Made by a program: the position numbers and the translations under genes. Under the pieces are notes generated by a model that saw nothing but the letters and a program-made list of their open reading frames with translations, searched no databases and was not told the DNA's origin. Below, in pieces: positions 36,201 through 42,754 of a stretch of 64,000 nucleotides of DNA. The first letter of the stretch is position 1; every line of letters starts with the position of its first letter. The DNA comes from Gilvibacter sp. SZ-19 (lineage in GTDB: Bacteria; Bacteroidota; Bacteroidia; Flavobacteriales; Flavobacteriaceae): positions 2,720,864 through 2,784,863 of the forward strand of contig NZ_CP019333.1 in the NCBI RefSeq assembly GCF_002163875.1, written 5' to 3'.

Positions 36201-37908
36201 CTAGTGATACTGGGGTTGTTAGGTTTGTCCAAGCACTTGATCCTACAATACCAAGACCGTTTGCACTTAAAGTGACAGCAGATCCTGTCATATTGGTTCC
36301 TGGTGTAACTACCAGGTCAAAGTCGCTAGCTGTTTGTCCTACACGCTCAATAGCAAAAGTTAGGTTAGGAGTAAGACTAGTTACGTCAGATTGCGTCATG
36401 TCATGGAACTTCGCATACTTACCTCCGTAGTAAATAGAGGCAAAGAAGTGACGCACTACAGCCTGAGCGTTAGGAGTGATCTCCGTAGAAGGAGGCCAAA
36501 ATCCGTTCCCACCGATCTCAGGAGTTGTTCCCAATAGGTTGATGCCAGATCCTACAGATCCATTACCATCAGTTGGTCCACCAACCATCCAGTCGTCTGC
36601 AATACCGTTAGCAGGAGTAAAGATAGTCGCTCCAGAAACATAACGGTTATATCGGGTCATTTCCGCGTGCCAAGCATGCATTTCGTCCTCGCGCCCTGAA
36701 ACGTTAGTAGGGTTACCACCATATGGGTGAGGAATACTGTTGGCAAAGGTGTGGTTCATTAAAACTATCTTGAAGTTTCGGTCTGGATCGGTACCAGCGT
36801 CAGGACCGTCGTACAAGATAAAGTCTCTTAAAATTCGTGATTCTGGCTCAGACCATGGGCTGGTTCCTCTATATGAATCAGAACTTGGAGTACCTGAAGA
36901 TCCAGAACCCGCGGTTCCCCAGAAGTAATCAAAGTTTCTGTTCAAGTCCACACCACGGGTGGTGTTAGATGAACTTACTGTACTGTTACCAGAAGAAGGA
37001 TTCAGGTTTTTACGCTGCATTCCTCCACCAGAAGGTGTAATGGTCTGATTCCAACGCAATCCATCAGGGTTCACTATAGGAATGAAGTAAATTTCGTTAT
37101 TGTCCAAAAGCTCGGTCACTCGGTTGTCAACACCGTAGTTCTCAAGCAGGTACCACATAAAGTAGATGTTACTCATCATAGAGCTAACCTCTCTAGAGTG
37201 GATCATAGAAGTAAAGAGCATAGCAGGCTTAGTACCTTCTGCAGAAGCCTGATCACTTGTCATACGCACATAGTAAACAGTCTGCCCAGCCCAGTCATTC
37301 GCTGTACCGGAACTGTTGTTACCCCAAGTAACTTCGCCGCTAGGGGAAGCATCTTGCTTAGCAGAAACAAGACCTGGGAATAATGCCTCCATCTCGTCTA
37401 ACTCTATAAGGACTTCATCTACAGTCAAACAGCCGCCAAAACCGGCTCCTAAATGAAAATTGCTCGGGATAGCCCAGGCTACCTCAGAAGATCCTGTGTA
37501 TTGCAAGAAGTTATCTTGAGTGGCACTACTCACAGAGCTCTTAGCAGCAGCTTCCGCAGCTTGAATAGCTTTCATTTGTGCCAATTGCGCTTTAGCTTTT
37601 GGAAGTTCCTTGGCAGCAACTTCCTGATAATGCGCATACAGGTCATCGATAAGTACGGTATAGTCAACATCCAAAGATTGCAATACCGACAATTCGGTAG
37701 GTTGCAATTCTAACTGGAGCTTCTCGTGGGTGTGCTGAACACCACAGCGCAGGTCAATTCCGTTCTCGACCAAAAGTTTAGACAGCGTAGGAGATACGTT
37801 GTCGATCTGAATTCTTTTAGCAGTTTCTTGAGCGAATAGCCCGGCAGAAACAAACAGAGCCATCACAAAGGTAATAGCCTTTAGAGGTAGTTTTGGGTTC
37901 ATAATCAT
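33277..37908 (-). CDS. Secreted M14 zinc carboxypeptidase with T9SS sorting domain
   Basis: 1543 residues. Signal peptide ends SAGLFAQ (about 27). After an N-terminal region (28-140) comes an M14 carboxypeptidase domain (about 150-510): zinc ligands in MIHSREVSS (His236 and Glu239) and in MNHTFAN (about 383), substrate Arg in GVDLNRNFDYFWG, and catalytic Glu in TTPEIGG (about 462). Two beta-sandwich modules follow, the second MAM/cleaved-adhesin-like (GSWDNG, CIDLSNHYGASIAFDYHMFGA). Then the C-terminal region shared with both LamG proteins (LIGNPYASAIDADLF) and a T9SS type A domain (VLLYPNPASSAFTI, LPAGVYLVKLQT). Likely an extracellular protease feeding on peptides. Confidence 0.92.
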   Translation of the reverse strand: MIMNPKLPLKAITFVMALFVSAGLFAQETAKRIQIDNVSPTLSKLLVENGIDLRCGVQHTHEKLQLELQPTELSVLQSLDVDYTVLIDDLYAHYQEVAAKELPKAKAQLAQMKAIQAAEAAAKSSVSSATQDNFLQYTGSSEVAWAIPSNFHLGAGFGGCLTVDEVLIELDEMEALFPGLVSAKQDASPSGEVTWGNNSSGTANDWAGQTVYYVRMTSDQASAEGTKPAMLFTSMIHSREVSSMMSNIYFMWYLLENYGVDNRVTELLDNNEIYFIPIVNPDGLRWNQTITPSGGGMQRKNLNPSSGNSTVSSSNTTRGVDLNRNFDYFWGTAGSGSSGTPSSDSYRGTSPWSEPESRILRDFILYDGPDAGTDPDRNFKIVLMNHTFANSIPHPYGGNPTNVSGREDEMHAWHAEMTRYNRYVSGATIFTPANGIADDWMVGGPTDGNGSVGSGINLLGTTPEIGGNGFWPPSTEITPNAQAVVRHFFASIYYGGKYAKFHDMTQSDVTSLTPNLTFAIERVGQTASDFDLVVTPGTNMTGSAVTLSANGLGIVGSSAWTNLTTPVSLDMNIQADDTFTYTVSLRNDDGNVIYEAEIEKVYNPTVIFSDNPDTDGLTNWTATGAWNNSSLDGFTGTRSLRSSSTIPYVNNSNGTLTSAAFDISTAGETVIQYYTKYDIERNFDYVEVLGSTDGTNWVALSGRYTKPEATSSTNDHNAKGTTDEGHQSGSSGLVYDGDTFDQWVMEEIVISLGENTSLFGSNSVQIRFRYSNDSNNRGENYSYNFDGFFIDDFKVIRTSTEVQCNFDLVNTFPYTEDWENGRGLFKEQAGDDGDWTLNTGGTVSSNTGPSQGNDPVAPDGGQYLYTEASTSDLGFNANVILTSGCIDLSNHYGASIAFDYHMFGAAMGTVALEVSEDGGITWSQATSITGQQQTSNGAAWLTENVDLSALSYDGKVIRVRFNATTGTDFTSDIAIDNFVLNATEVCSVTTTWTGSWDNGTPTANVQAVIASDYDMNTLPSIEACAITVQSGATLTVAAGTYASSTGDITVDTGGNLVVAHEGSVVQTDDTSAATNNGSITVSKTTPTLGFREFSVMSSPMSTSTRDVAFSGAFRAFGHNTANFDTNDAVTAIVGDAINFVDQTGNDRIPLTGSESLDVARGYIVVPFGPGPGGTYTANYTQGTLNNGQVTKSLIYNGSPEESANLIGNPYASAIDADLFLANNPHIPELYFWNQNTTPAAGPGYLAYSMEDISQYNSSGGIAAASDPGNIPDQFVPSGQGFGVKPTSNANAVFSNTMRVTGNNTGFKSTPEATARPNRIWLQMNNASYTESTSTTLVAFLSEATDGFDLGYDSKRIGTYVSLFSTVDDLELGIQGRAAFTEDTKVPMGFRTLLEETTAYTISIAQLEGNEINGATVYLKDLQTGVITNLNERDYTFTADQGHYPDRFELFFKNELLGTEDLGFSDASVLLYPNPASSAFTIQNTSNEVIETVTLIDIQGRVVFTADMNGQSQRDIFVGQLPAGVYLVKLQTSNQEVIKRLIKN

Positions 37909-38601
37909 TGAATTAGGGCGCCAATAGTCATTGGCTTGTTCATGTTACGGATCGAACACAAGTGAGAAATCGAAGTAATTCTTAGGCCAAAGATTCGAGC
38001 TGTTAAGTAGGCGCGAAGTCGGTATGAAGAATACGGGGGTTTCATATTCGATTCGGGGTTACGGTTTAGTTGAAACGTTATTAGCTGTAATTCAGCTGCT
38101 GACAAAAATGTGTATTAAAATCCATTTGACCAAGAAAAAACATGATAATTTGCACTTTAACTGCAAAAAAGTGCATTTCATCGATGTTTTTAAGGCTATA
38201 GAATTAACAATTGTTAGTTGAATTTTGTAGGAAGAGGAAGGGTAGTGTATAGTATACCTTAATTTAAGTAAGTCTTTGGTTTTGGGCGCTCGCTGCCTAA
38301 GGTGTCACTCCAGCTTTTATTTGGTGATCTTTGGGTAATAGTAGTTCGGGCGCCACCCTCACTGCATTCGGGTCGGGCTATCGCTACTCGCTATCACCTT
38401 CGCTAAACCTACGGTGATCGAAGACACTTGCTGAGTTCTACAGAACCCCTTTAGGATCGACTGGGCTTTAGATTTTCCTGAACAAAATTTAGTTTTGACC
38501 ATGGGGTAGTCTAAACCCCACCCAAATTTTAATTAGTTATTTAAATACAATGCATCAAAAACAAAAGCTCAGGATTTATAAATATATGCTGTTAATTGGT
38601 A
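37909..38601. other. Gene-free region with hairpins upstream of the M14 gene
   Basis: No credible ORF. Up to about 38220 the DNA is AT-rich and should hold the M14 gene promoter; I found only a degenerate -7 box (AATCTTTG, 37995-37988 minus). From 38281 to 38470 the base composition rises in GC and shows words repeated farther right (GGGCTATCGCTACTCGC at 38375-38391 and 38699-38715). Small palindromes occur at 38436-38446 (GTTCT..AGAAC) and 38503-38520 (TGGGGT..ACCCCA). Confidence 0.5.
38165..38184. repeat. 20-nt motif shared with 28277-28296
   Basis: Identical to 28277-28296. Here it is the right arm of an 8-bp inverted repeat TGCACTTT...AAAGTGCA (about 38153-38176). It lies about 260 bp upstream of the M14 peptidase start codon. 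Confidence 0.65.
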
Positions 38602-38634
38602 TTGCCAGCTGATGAAATGTTCTCGGTATGTTTG
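38602..38634 (+). promoter_or_regulatory. Candidate promoter in front of the hairpin-repeat array
   Basis: TTG at 38602-38604, 22-nt spacer, TATGTTTG at 38627-38634 (exact TAnnTTTG). The spacer is slightly long. Initiation would be near 38640, at the first base of repeat B. Confidence 0.45.
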
Positions 38635-38637
38635 TAT

Positions 38638-38660
38638 GAGGTACCCGCGTAAGCGGAAAG
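38638..38660 (+). repeat. Repeat B, copy 1
   Basis: 23 bases identical to 38873-38895. Contains CCGC GTAA GCGG, a 4-bp stem with a GNRA-type loop on the plus strand, followed by GAAAG. Confidence 0.8.
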
Positions 38661-38772
38661 CATTTTTATTTGTTTTTTGGGCGCCTGCCTTCGGCACCGG
38701 GCTATCGCTACTCGCTTTTGCTTCGCAAAGAGCTCAAACATGCGCTCTATCCCTGTCGCGGGGGAATTGTTT

Positions 38773-38814
38773 GAGACTTAGCTCCTTTCATTCGCTGAGT
38801 CTTAAGAGGGAAGC
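38773..38814 (+). repeat. Repeat A, copy 1
   Basis: GAGACTTAGC, variable loop, CGCTGAGTCTTAAG and AGGGAAGC. The stem is 9 bp with one G-T pair. Followed by two triloop hairpins at 38834-38848 and 38850-38868. Confidence 0.8.
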
Positions 38815-38849
38815 CTGAACATTACCGAACGAAGTTTTCAAAGAAAACC

Positions 38850-38868
38850 AAATATCCAGTGGATATTT
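38850..38868 (+). repeat. Triloop hairpin 1
   Basis: AAATATCC (38850-38857), loop AGT, GGATATTT (38861-38868); perfect 8-bp stem. Comparable hairpins follow the other A copies with different stem sequence. Confidence 0.8.
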
Positions 38869-38872
38869 GAGA

Positions 38873-38895
38873 GAGGTACCCGCGTAAGCGGAAAG
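38873..38895 (+). repeat. Repeat B, copy 2
   Basis: Exact second copy of the 23-base element at 38638-38660, placed between triloop hairpin 1 and the second A copy. Confidence 0.8.
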
Positions 38896-38907
38896 AACGA
38901 TTACAAT

Positions 38908-38950
38908 GAGACTTAGCTCGCTATCACTCGCTGAGTCTTAAGAGGGAAGC
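38908..38950 (+). repeat. Repeat A, copy 2
   Basis: Same stem and AAGAGGGAAGC tail as copy 1, with loop TCGCTATCACTC. Confidence 0.8.
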
Positions 38951-38978
38951 TGTATCAAGCATAGGACCGAGCGTTGAG

Positions 38979-38999
38979 AAAATGTCCTGTGGACATTTT
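38979..38999 (+). repeat. Triloop hairpin 2
   Basis: AAAATGTCC (38979-38987), loop TGT, GGACATTTT (38991-38999); perfect 9-bp stem. The flanks CGTT and AGCG can extend it after a small internal loop. Confidence 0.8.
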
Positions 39000-39035
39000 T
39001 AGCGAAGGGGCCAGGCTGCCGCGTTGGTATGAATA

Positions 39036-39079
39036 AAGACTTAGCTCGCCTTTGGCTCGCTGAGTCTTAAGAGGGAAGC
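39036..39079 (+). repeat. Repeat A, copy 3
   Basis: Same stem and tail with loop TCGCCTTTGGCTC. No B element precedes it; the segment 39005-39030 stands in its place. Confidence 0.8.
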
Positions 39080-39099
39080 AGGAACAAGCATACAAACCC

Positions 39100-39127
39100 A
39101 AAAGCCCGTTGGGCTTTTACTGTCTTT
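39100..39127 (+). terminator. Triloop hairpin 3, terminator-like
   Basis: AAAAGCCC (39100-39107), loop GTT, GGGCTTTT (39111-39118), then ACTG and TCTTTTTT. It could end a plus-strand transcript of the array. Confidence 0.5.
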
Positions 39128-39172
39128 TTTCACGTCCATTCGCTTTGAAAGCAAGCTTTCAGCTCAGAACAT

Positions 39173-39205
39173 AAAAAAACCCAGATACCTTGCGGTATTT
39201 GGGTT
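39173..39205 (-). terminator. Rho-independent terminator of the tRNA-Met gene
   Basis: Minus strand: imperfect 12-13-bp stem AAACCCAAATACC (39193-39205 with 39176-39188), GCAA loop, then a T-run. It begins 9 bases past the tRNA 3' end. Confidence 0.85.
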
Positions 39206-39213
39206 TGCTTTTG

Positions 39214-39287
39214 TAGCGAGAGGGAGACTTGAACTCCCGACCTCCGGGTTATGAATCCGACGCTCTAACCAGCTGAGCTACCTCGCC
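39214..39287 (-). tRNA. tRNA-Met (anticodon CAT)
   Basis: 74 nt. Acceptor GGCGAGG pairs with TCTCGCT (G-T at the ends), discriminator A. The D arm has AGCTCAGCTGGTTAGAGC, the anticodon loop TTCATAA carries CAT, and the T arm is GGGAG TTCAAGT CTCCC. CCA is not encoded, as usual in Bacteroidota. The D-arm form and absence of initiator features point to elongator Met; a lysidine-modified tRNA-Ile (CAT) cannot be fully excluded. Confidence 0.93.
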
Positions 39288-39302
39288 ATTTTTTACAGCG
39301 AG

Positions 39303-39332
39303 CAAAGATAACAACAAATCCGCTCAAGCCAA
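39303..39332 (-). promoter_or_regulatory. Promoter of the tRNA-Met gene
   Basis: Minus strand: TTG at 39332-39330, 19-nt spacer, TATCTTTG at 39310-39303, a full consensus match. Start predicted near 39297, about 10 bases before the mature 5' end. Confidence 0.85.
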
Positions 39333-39433
39333 ATAAAGCGATCAATTTTTGTTTTATTTTTTTAATTCCAAAGCAATTCTTTTGTACTATCAAATTAATA
39401 TATATATTGGAGCGTTCCAATCTAAAAAGTGCA

Positions 39434-39820
39434 ATGAGCGACAAAGTGAAATATGAAATGGAGTTCCCAATCCATGTGTCTCCATCCCTTCTTTACCAAT
39501 ACCTTTCAACACCATCCGGACTCTCAGAGTGGTACGCAGATAATGTCAATTCCAGAGGAGAACTCTTTACCTTCATTTGGGATGGCAGCGAGGAACAAGC
39601 CAAGCTGATCAGCAAGAAAAGTGGCGAGCGCGTCAAGTTTCGTTGGATGGAAGACGAAGACACCGATTATTATTTTGAATTACGCATCCAAGTAGATGAG
39701 ATCACCAAAGACGTTTCTCTTATGGTTACCGACTTTGCCGAAGATGACGAAATGGAAGAAGGTAAAATGCTCTGGGACAACATGATCTCAGAACTAAAAC
39801 ATATTTTAGGATCGGTTTAA
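39434..39820 (+). CDS. START-like/AHSA1-type (SRPBCC) domain protein
   Basis: 128 residues from the ATG at 39434 (MSDKVKYEMEFPIH); the frame from TTG at 39407 adds nine residues with no homology. Hallmarks of the START-like fold are FPIHVSPSLLYQYLSTPSGLSEWYADNV at the N-terminus and the C-terminal helix LWDNMISELKHILG. Acidic, cytosolic, with a hydrophobic cavity expected; ligand unknown. Commonly found conserved in Flavobacteriia. Confidence 0.85.
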   Translation: MSDKVKYEMEFPIHVSPSLLYQYLSTPSGLSEWYADNVNSRGELFTFIWDGSEEQAKLISKKSGERVKFRWMEDEDTDYYFELRIQVDEITKDVSLMVTDFAEDDEMEEGKMLWDNMISELKHILGSV

Positions 39821-39838
39821 AAACCCTCTAATTATAGG

Positions 39839-39846
39839 TATCTTTG
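39839..39846 (+). promoter_or_regulatory. -7 box in front of the aminotransferase gene
   Basis: TATCTTTG, an exact TAnnTTTG match, 26 bp upstream of the ATG at 39872. It overlaps the left edge of the upstream gene's terminator. No clear TTG at -33; TTT at 39816-39818 is at about the right distance. Confidence 0.45.
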
Positions 39847-39871
39847 CTCCCGAATAATCGGGAGTTTTTTT
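39847..39871 (+). terminator. Hairpin with T-run between the START-like and aminotransferase genes
   Basis: Perfect 7-bp stem CTCCCGA (39847-39853) with 39858-39864, loop ATAA, then seven T. The T-run abuts the ATG of the next gene. Confidence 0.85.
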
Positions 39872-40714
39872 ATGTACAATATCAACGGAACACTCACGGC
39901 AGATCAATCCGCGTTAACACTTGACAACAGAGGCCTCAACTACGGAGACGCCGTGTTTGAGACCCTTCGTGTGCAGCAGGGAAAGATCCTTTTCTGGGAA
40001 GATCATTATTTCCGACTCATGTCGGCCATGCGTATTATGCGTATGGAGATACCCATGGAGTTTACTCCGGAGCAGCTCAGTGAGCAAATATTAGCCTTGG
40101 TAACTGCCAATGAGCTCATGGCCAAGACTGCTGTGGTTAAACTTCTGGTATATCGCAAATCCGGCGGCTTATATGGCCCGCAGCATTTAGAAGTAGAATA
40201 TACTATGAGCCTAAGAGCCATCGAGAGTCCTTTTTATACCTTAAACGAAGCGCCATATGAGGTTGAATTGTACAAAGATCATTATTTGAGTCCTTCTTTG
40301 TTATCAACTTTAAAGACCAATAATAAGGCCTTACAGGTTTTGGGTAGTATTTACGCCAGAGAGAACGATTATCAGAACTGTTTAGTTGTAAACACAGACA
40401 AAGAAATTGTCGAGGCCTTAAACGGAAACTTGTTCTTGGTCAAGGGAGACCGCATAAAAACACCGGCAATAGCTTCGGGTTGCTTGAACGGCATCATGCG
40501 CAAGCAGATATTAAAACTCTTACTCGAATTACCTGATTATTTGATAGAGGAGGGGCCTGTTTCTCCATTTGAGTTGCAAAAGGCAGACGAAATGTTTCTG
40601 ACCAATGTGGTCCAAGGGATACAACCGGTTACCAAATACCGCAAAAAGCAGTACGACAATAAGGTCGCCAAAGACCTTATTGGGAAACTCAATGCACGGG
40701 TTAGATTGTCTTAA
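39872..40714 (+). CDS. Aminotransferase class IV (aminodeoxychorismate lyase / BCAT-like)
   Basis: 280 residues with the fold-type IV PLP pattern: NRGLNYGDAVFETLRV, a PLP-binding Lys in STLKTNNKALQVLG (about 145-158), and DEMFLTNVVQGIQPV near the C-terminus. The final Thr/Asn-Gly phosphate loop (SGCLNGIMRK, VQGIQPV) is like that of aminodeoxychorismate lyase (PabC). It may make p-aminobenzoate for folate, or act as a branched-chain or D-amino-acid transaminase. Its stop overlaps that of yqgE (convergent). Confidence 0.85.
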   Translation: MYNINGTLTADQSALTLDNRGLNYGDAVFETLRVQQGKILFWEDHYFRLMSAMRIMRMEIPMEFTPEQLSEQILALVTANELMAKTAVVKLLVYRKSGGLYGPQHLEVEYTMSLRAIESPFYTLNEAPYEVELYKDHYLSPSLLSTLKTNNKALQVLGSIYARENDYQNCLVVNTDKEIVEALNGNLFLVKGDRIKTPAIASGCLNGIMRKQILKLLLELPDYLIEEGPVSPFELQKADEMFLTNVVQGIQPVTKYRKKQYDNKVAKDLIGKLNARVRLS

Positions 40715-41271
40715 TTGTAGTGTGGATTCTCCGGAGCGTTAGACCATAAGGCATAGTCGTCTCCAAATTCGATCATTTTCTCCTTCCAGAAATTGTCATA
40801 ACTCATTCCGATAACCCCGTTGGCATAAGGGTTCTCCATGACTATCCAACTGTTTATCTCCAGCTCGTCTTCTAATTGTTCACTGGCCCAACCGGAATAC
40901 CCCAGAAAGAAACGAATATCATCATTGGATATCTTGTCTTGTTCCAAGAGTGTCATAACGGCATCAAAGTCTCCACCCCAATAAATACCATTAGCGATCT
41001 CAACACTATCAGGTATCAGCTCCGGGATCTTGTGAATGAAGTACAAATTGTCTTGCTCTACCGGACCGCCTTTATAAACGGTTAGTTCGGAATCGATCTC
41101 AGGAATTAGATCATTGAGGGTAAATTCTAAGGGTTTATTGAGTATAAAACCTACAGCACCGGCCTCGTTCACTTCCGCCAACAGTACCACAGAACGATTA
41201 AATGAAACATCTGTGAGTATAGAAGGTTCGGCTATCAGCAGAACTCCCTTAGTTGGTTTGAGTGTTGGCAT
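40711..41271 (-). CDS. YqgE/AlgH family protein
   Basis: 186 residues. Contains the family's N-terminal KGVLLIAEPSILTDVSFNRSVVLLAE, then VGFILNKPLEFTLNDL, VYKGGPVEQDNLYFIH and FFLGYSGWASEQLEDELEINSW. Function uncertain; the name AlgH relates to alginate regulation in Pseudomonas. Convergent overlap with the aminotransferase gene. Confidence 0.93.
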   Translation of the reverse strand: MPTLKPTKGVLLIAEPSILTDVSFNRSVVLLAEVNEAGAVGFILNKPLEFTLNDLIPEIDSELTVYKGGPVEQDNLYFIHKIPELIPDSVEIANGIYWGGDFDAVMTLLEQDKISNDDIRFFLGYSGWASEQLEDELEINSWIVMENPYANGVIGMSYDNFWKEKMIEFGDDYALWSNAPENPHYN

Positions 41272-41297
41272 AAGTAAATCTAGAAATAAATCCCTTA

Positions 41298-41328
41298 AAA
41301 AGCAAAACCCCGCGAATTGCGGGGTTTT
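41298..41328 (-). terminator. Rho-independent terminator after the HU gene
   Basis: Perfect 10-bp stem AAAACCCCGC (41304-41313 with 41319-41328) and a 5-nt loop. T-rich sequence follows the stem on the minus strand (41303-41297). Also lies just upstream of yqgE. Confidence 0.85.
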
Positions 41329-41352
41329 ACCTTAATTTTATTGCGTTTGTGA

Positions 41353-41625
41353 TTAGTTCACAGAGTTAGATAATTCTGAACCTGCTTTGAATTTTACCAC
41401 GTTTTTAGCAGCAATTTTAATTGTTTTCCCAGTTTGTGGGTTACGTCCTTCGCGAGCAGAACGCTTAGAAACAGACCAAGATCCGAATCCTACTAGAGAT
41501 ACTCTATTTCCTTTCTTAAGAGCTCCTTCTACATTTCCACAAAAAGACTCTAGAGCTTTTTTAGCTGCTGCTTTAGTGATTCCAGCATCGGCCGCCATTG
41601 CGTCGATTAAATCTGATTTATTCAT
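41353..41625 (-). CDS. HU-family DNA-binding protein
   Basis: 90 residues. MNKSDLIDAMAADAGITKAAAKKALESF, GNRVSLVGFGSWSVSKRSAREGRNPQTGKTI and AAKNVVKFKAGSELS are the classic HU/IHF sequence with the DNA-intercalating arm RNPQTGK. Nucleoid-associated protein that bends DNA. Strong promoter upstream and terminator downstream show a monocistronic, highly expressed gene. Confidence 0.97.
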   Translation of the reverse strand: MNKSDLIDAMAADAGITKAAAKKALESFCGNVEGALKKGNRVSLVGFGSWSVSKRSAREGRNPQTGKTIKIAAKNVVKFKAGSELSNSVN

Positions 41626-41678
41626 AATTTGAACTTTAAATTAAATTAGTGGTTAAACGTTATTATTTTATTGCCTTA

Positions 41679-41708
41679 CAAATTTAATCGGATTATCGGT
41701 TCACGCAA
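41679..41708 (-). promoter_or_regulatory. Promoter of the HU gene
   Basis: Minus strand: TTG at 41708-41706, 19-nt spacer, TAAATTTG at 41686-41679. Full Bacteroidota consensus; transcription predicted to start near 41672, 47 bp before the ATG. Confidence 0.85.
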
Positions 41709-41812
41709 GGAATGGCGCGGGAAATCGGGGTTTTTGTTAATAACTCGAAGGCATTGTTAATAAAGCGAACACTTTATCGATAAAATTCATGCAGCCCAGA
41801 CCAGACGGGGGT

Positions 41813-42751
41813 TTAATGGACTTTGGCTTGCGGCTTAAACTCAAATCCATTTAAAAGGGCAGAAGCGGTCATTTTTCGCTTGCCCGCCAACTTGATTTCT
41901 AAAATGGAGATCCAACCTTTTTCAACGGCCACTTTCAGGTTCTTTTTATCGTGAACCAAAGTCCCAGTTTCCAAATCGTGCTGACCCGCTTGAAAGGACA
42001 CTTCGTATAATTTAGCTACAATTTCCTCGTCACCGTTATAAATAATAGTCCATGCGCCAGGAAAGGGATTCAACCCTCTTACCTTATTATATATATATTC
42101 CGGGGCCAGAGACCAATCAATACGCGTATTGTCGGAATTTAGCTTTGGAGCTGGTTTAAACGCTTTCTCCTTGGGTTGTGCTTTTGGCGTTACCTCACCC
42201 TGAGCTATGGCCTTTGATGTTTCAACGACCAAGTCTGCTCCCAAAAGCATCATTCTATCGTGAAGCTCACCGGTGGTTTCATTTGGCCCGATGACCATAG
42301 TGCGACTGTCAATTATTGCACCAGTATCGATTTGTTCATCTATAAAGAAAGTAGTCACTCCAGTCTCTGTCTCTCCGTTGATCACTGCCCAATGAATCGG
42401 GGCCGCCCCCCGATATTCTGGTAAAAGGGAGCCGTGTAAATTAAAGGTGCCTAGCTCAGGTAGCTTCCATACAGCTTCTGGCAACATTCTGAATGCAACA
42501 ACTACAATAAGATCGGGTTTCCATGCGCGCAGGGCTTCTAGAAATGCCTCATCTTTGAGTTTTTCTGGTTGCAGTATTGGCAGATCGTGCTTAAGTGCGG
42601 CTTCCTTTACTGCGGAGCCTCTCAGCTTACGGCCTCTTCCTGCAGGCTTGTCCGGAGTAGTGACAACACCAACAACTTCCATTTTAGCTGCTAATAAGGC
42701 CTCTAAGGAAGCCACTGCAAATTCCGGAGTACCCATAAAGACTATACGCAT
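41813..42751 (-). CDS. fmt: Methionyl-tRNA formyltransferase
   Basis: 312 residues. MRIVFMGTPEFAVASLEALL, VVTTPDKPAGRGRKL (10-formyl-THF site), FNLHGSLLPEYRGAAPIHWAVINGETETGVT with the catalytic Asn-His-Asp set (Asn in FNLHGS, His, and Asp in IDTGAII), and a C-terminal tRNA-binding domain with RGLNPFPGAW. Formylates initiator Met-tRNA. Starts 4 bp after the recQ stop. Confidence 0.97.
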   Translation of the reverse strand: MRIVFMGTPEFAVASLEALLAAKMEVVGVVTTPDKPAGRGRKLRGSAVKEAALKHDLPILQPEKLKDEAFLEALRAWKPDLIVVVAFRMLPEAVWKLPELGTFNLHGSLLPEYRGAAPIHWAVINGETETGVTTFFIDEQIDTGAIIDSRTMVIGPNETTGELHDRMMLLGADLVVETSKAIAQGEVTPKAQPKEKAFKPAPKLNSDNTRIDWSLAPEYIYNKVRGLNPFPGAWTIIYNGDEEIVAKLYEVSFQAGQHDLETGTLVHDKKNLKVAVEKGWISILEIKLAGKRKMTASALLNGFEFKPQAKVH

Positions 42752-42754
42752 CGC

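Larger units (their letters stand above)
38638..39127 (+). ncRNA. Candidate structured noncoding RNA: three-unit tandem hairpin array
   Basis: About 490 nt without a credible ORF, bounded on the left by a TAnnTTTG promoter box (38627) and on the right by a hairpin plus T-run (39100-39127). Element A (9-bp stem AGACTTAGC/GCTGAGTCT, variable loop, invariant AAGAGGGAAGC tail) occurs at 38773-38814, 38908-38950 and 39036-39079, a period of about 130 nt. Element B (GAGGTACCCGCGTAAGCGGAAAG), whose CCGC-GTAA-GCGG forms a GNRA-capped stem if read on the plus strand, occurs at 38638 and 38873. After each A comes a triloop hairpin whose stem sequence differs but whose pairing is kept. Function and family unknown; it may instead be a DNA-level repeat. 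Confidence 0.4.

Noticed and set aside
38612-38818. 68-codon ORF through the repeat array
   Set aside because: Its sequence is produced by the hairpin repeats and low-complexity words; it does not continue into the other repeat copies.
38638-39079. CRISPR array
   Set aside because: Repeats are only three, about 40 nt with variable loops, spacers are not of uniform length and they themselves hold hairpins; no cas genes nearby.
38600-39290. Integrated element using the tRNA-Met 3' end as attachment site
   Set aside because: No duplicated tRNA fragment, integrase or foreign gene is seen beside the tRNA.
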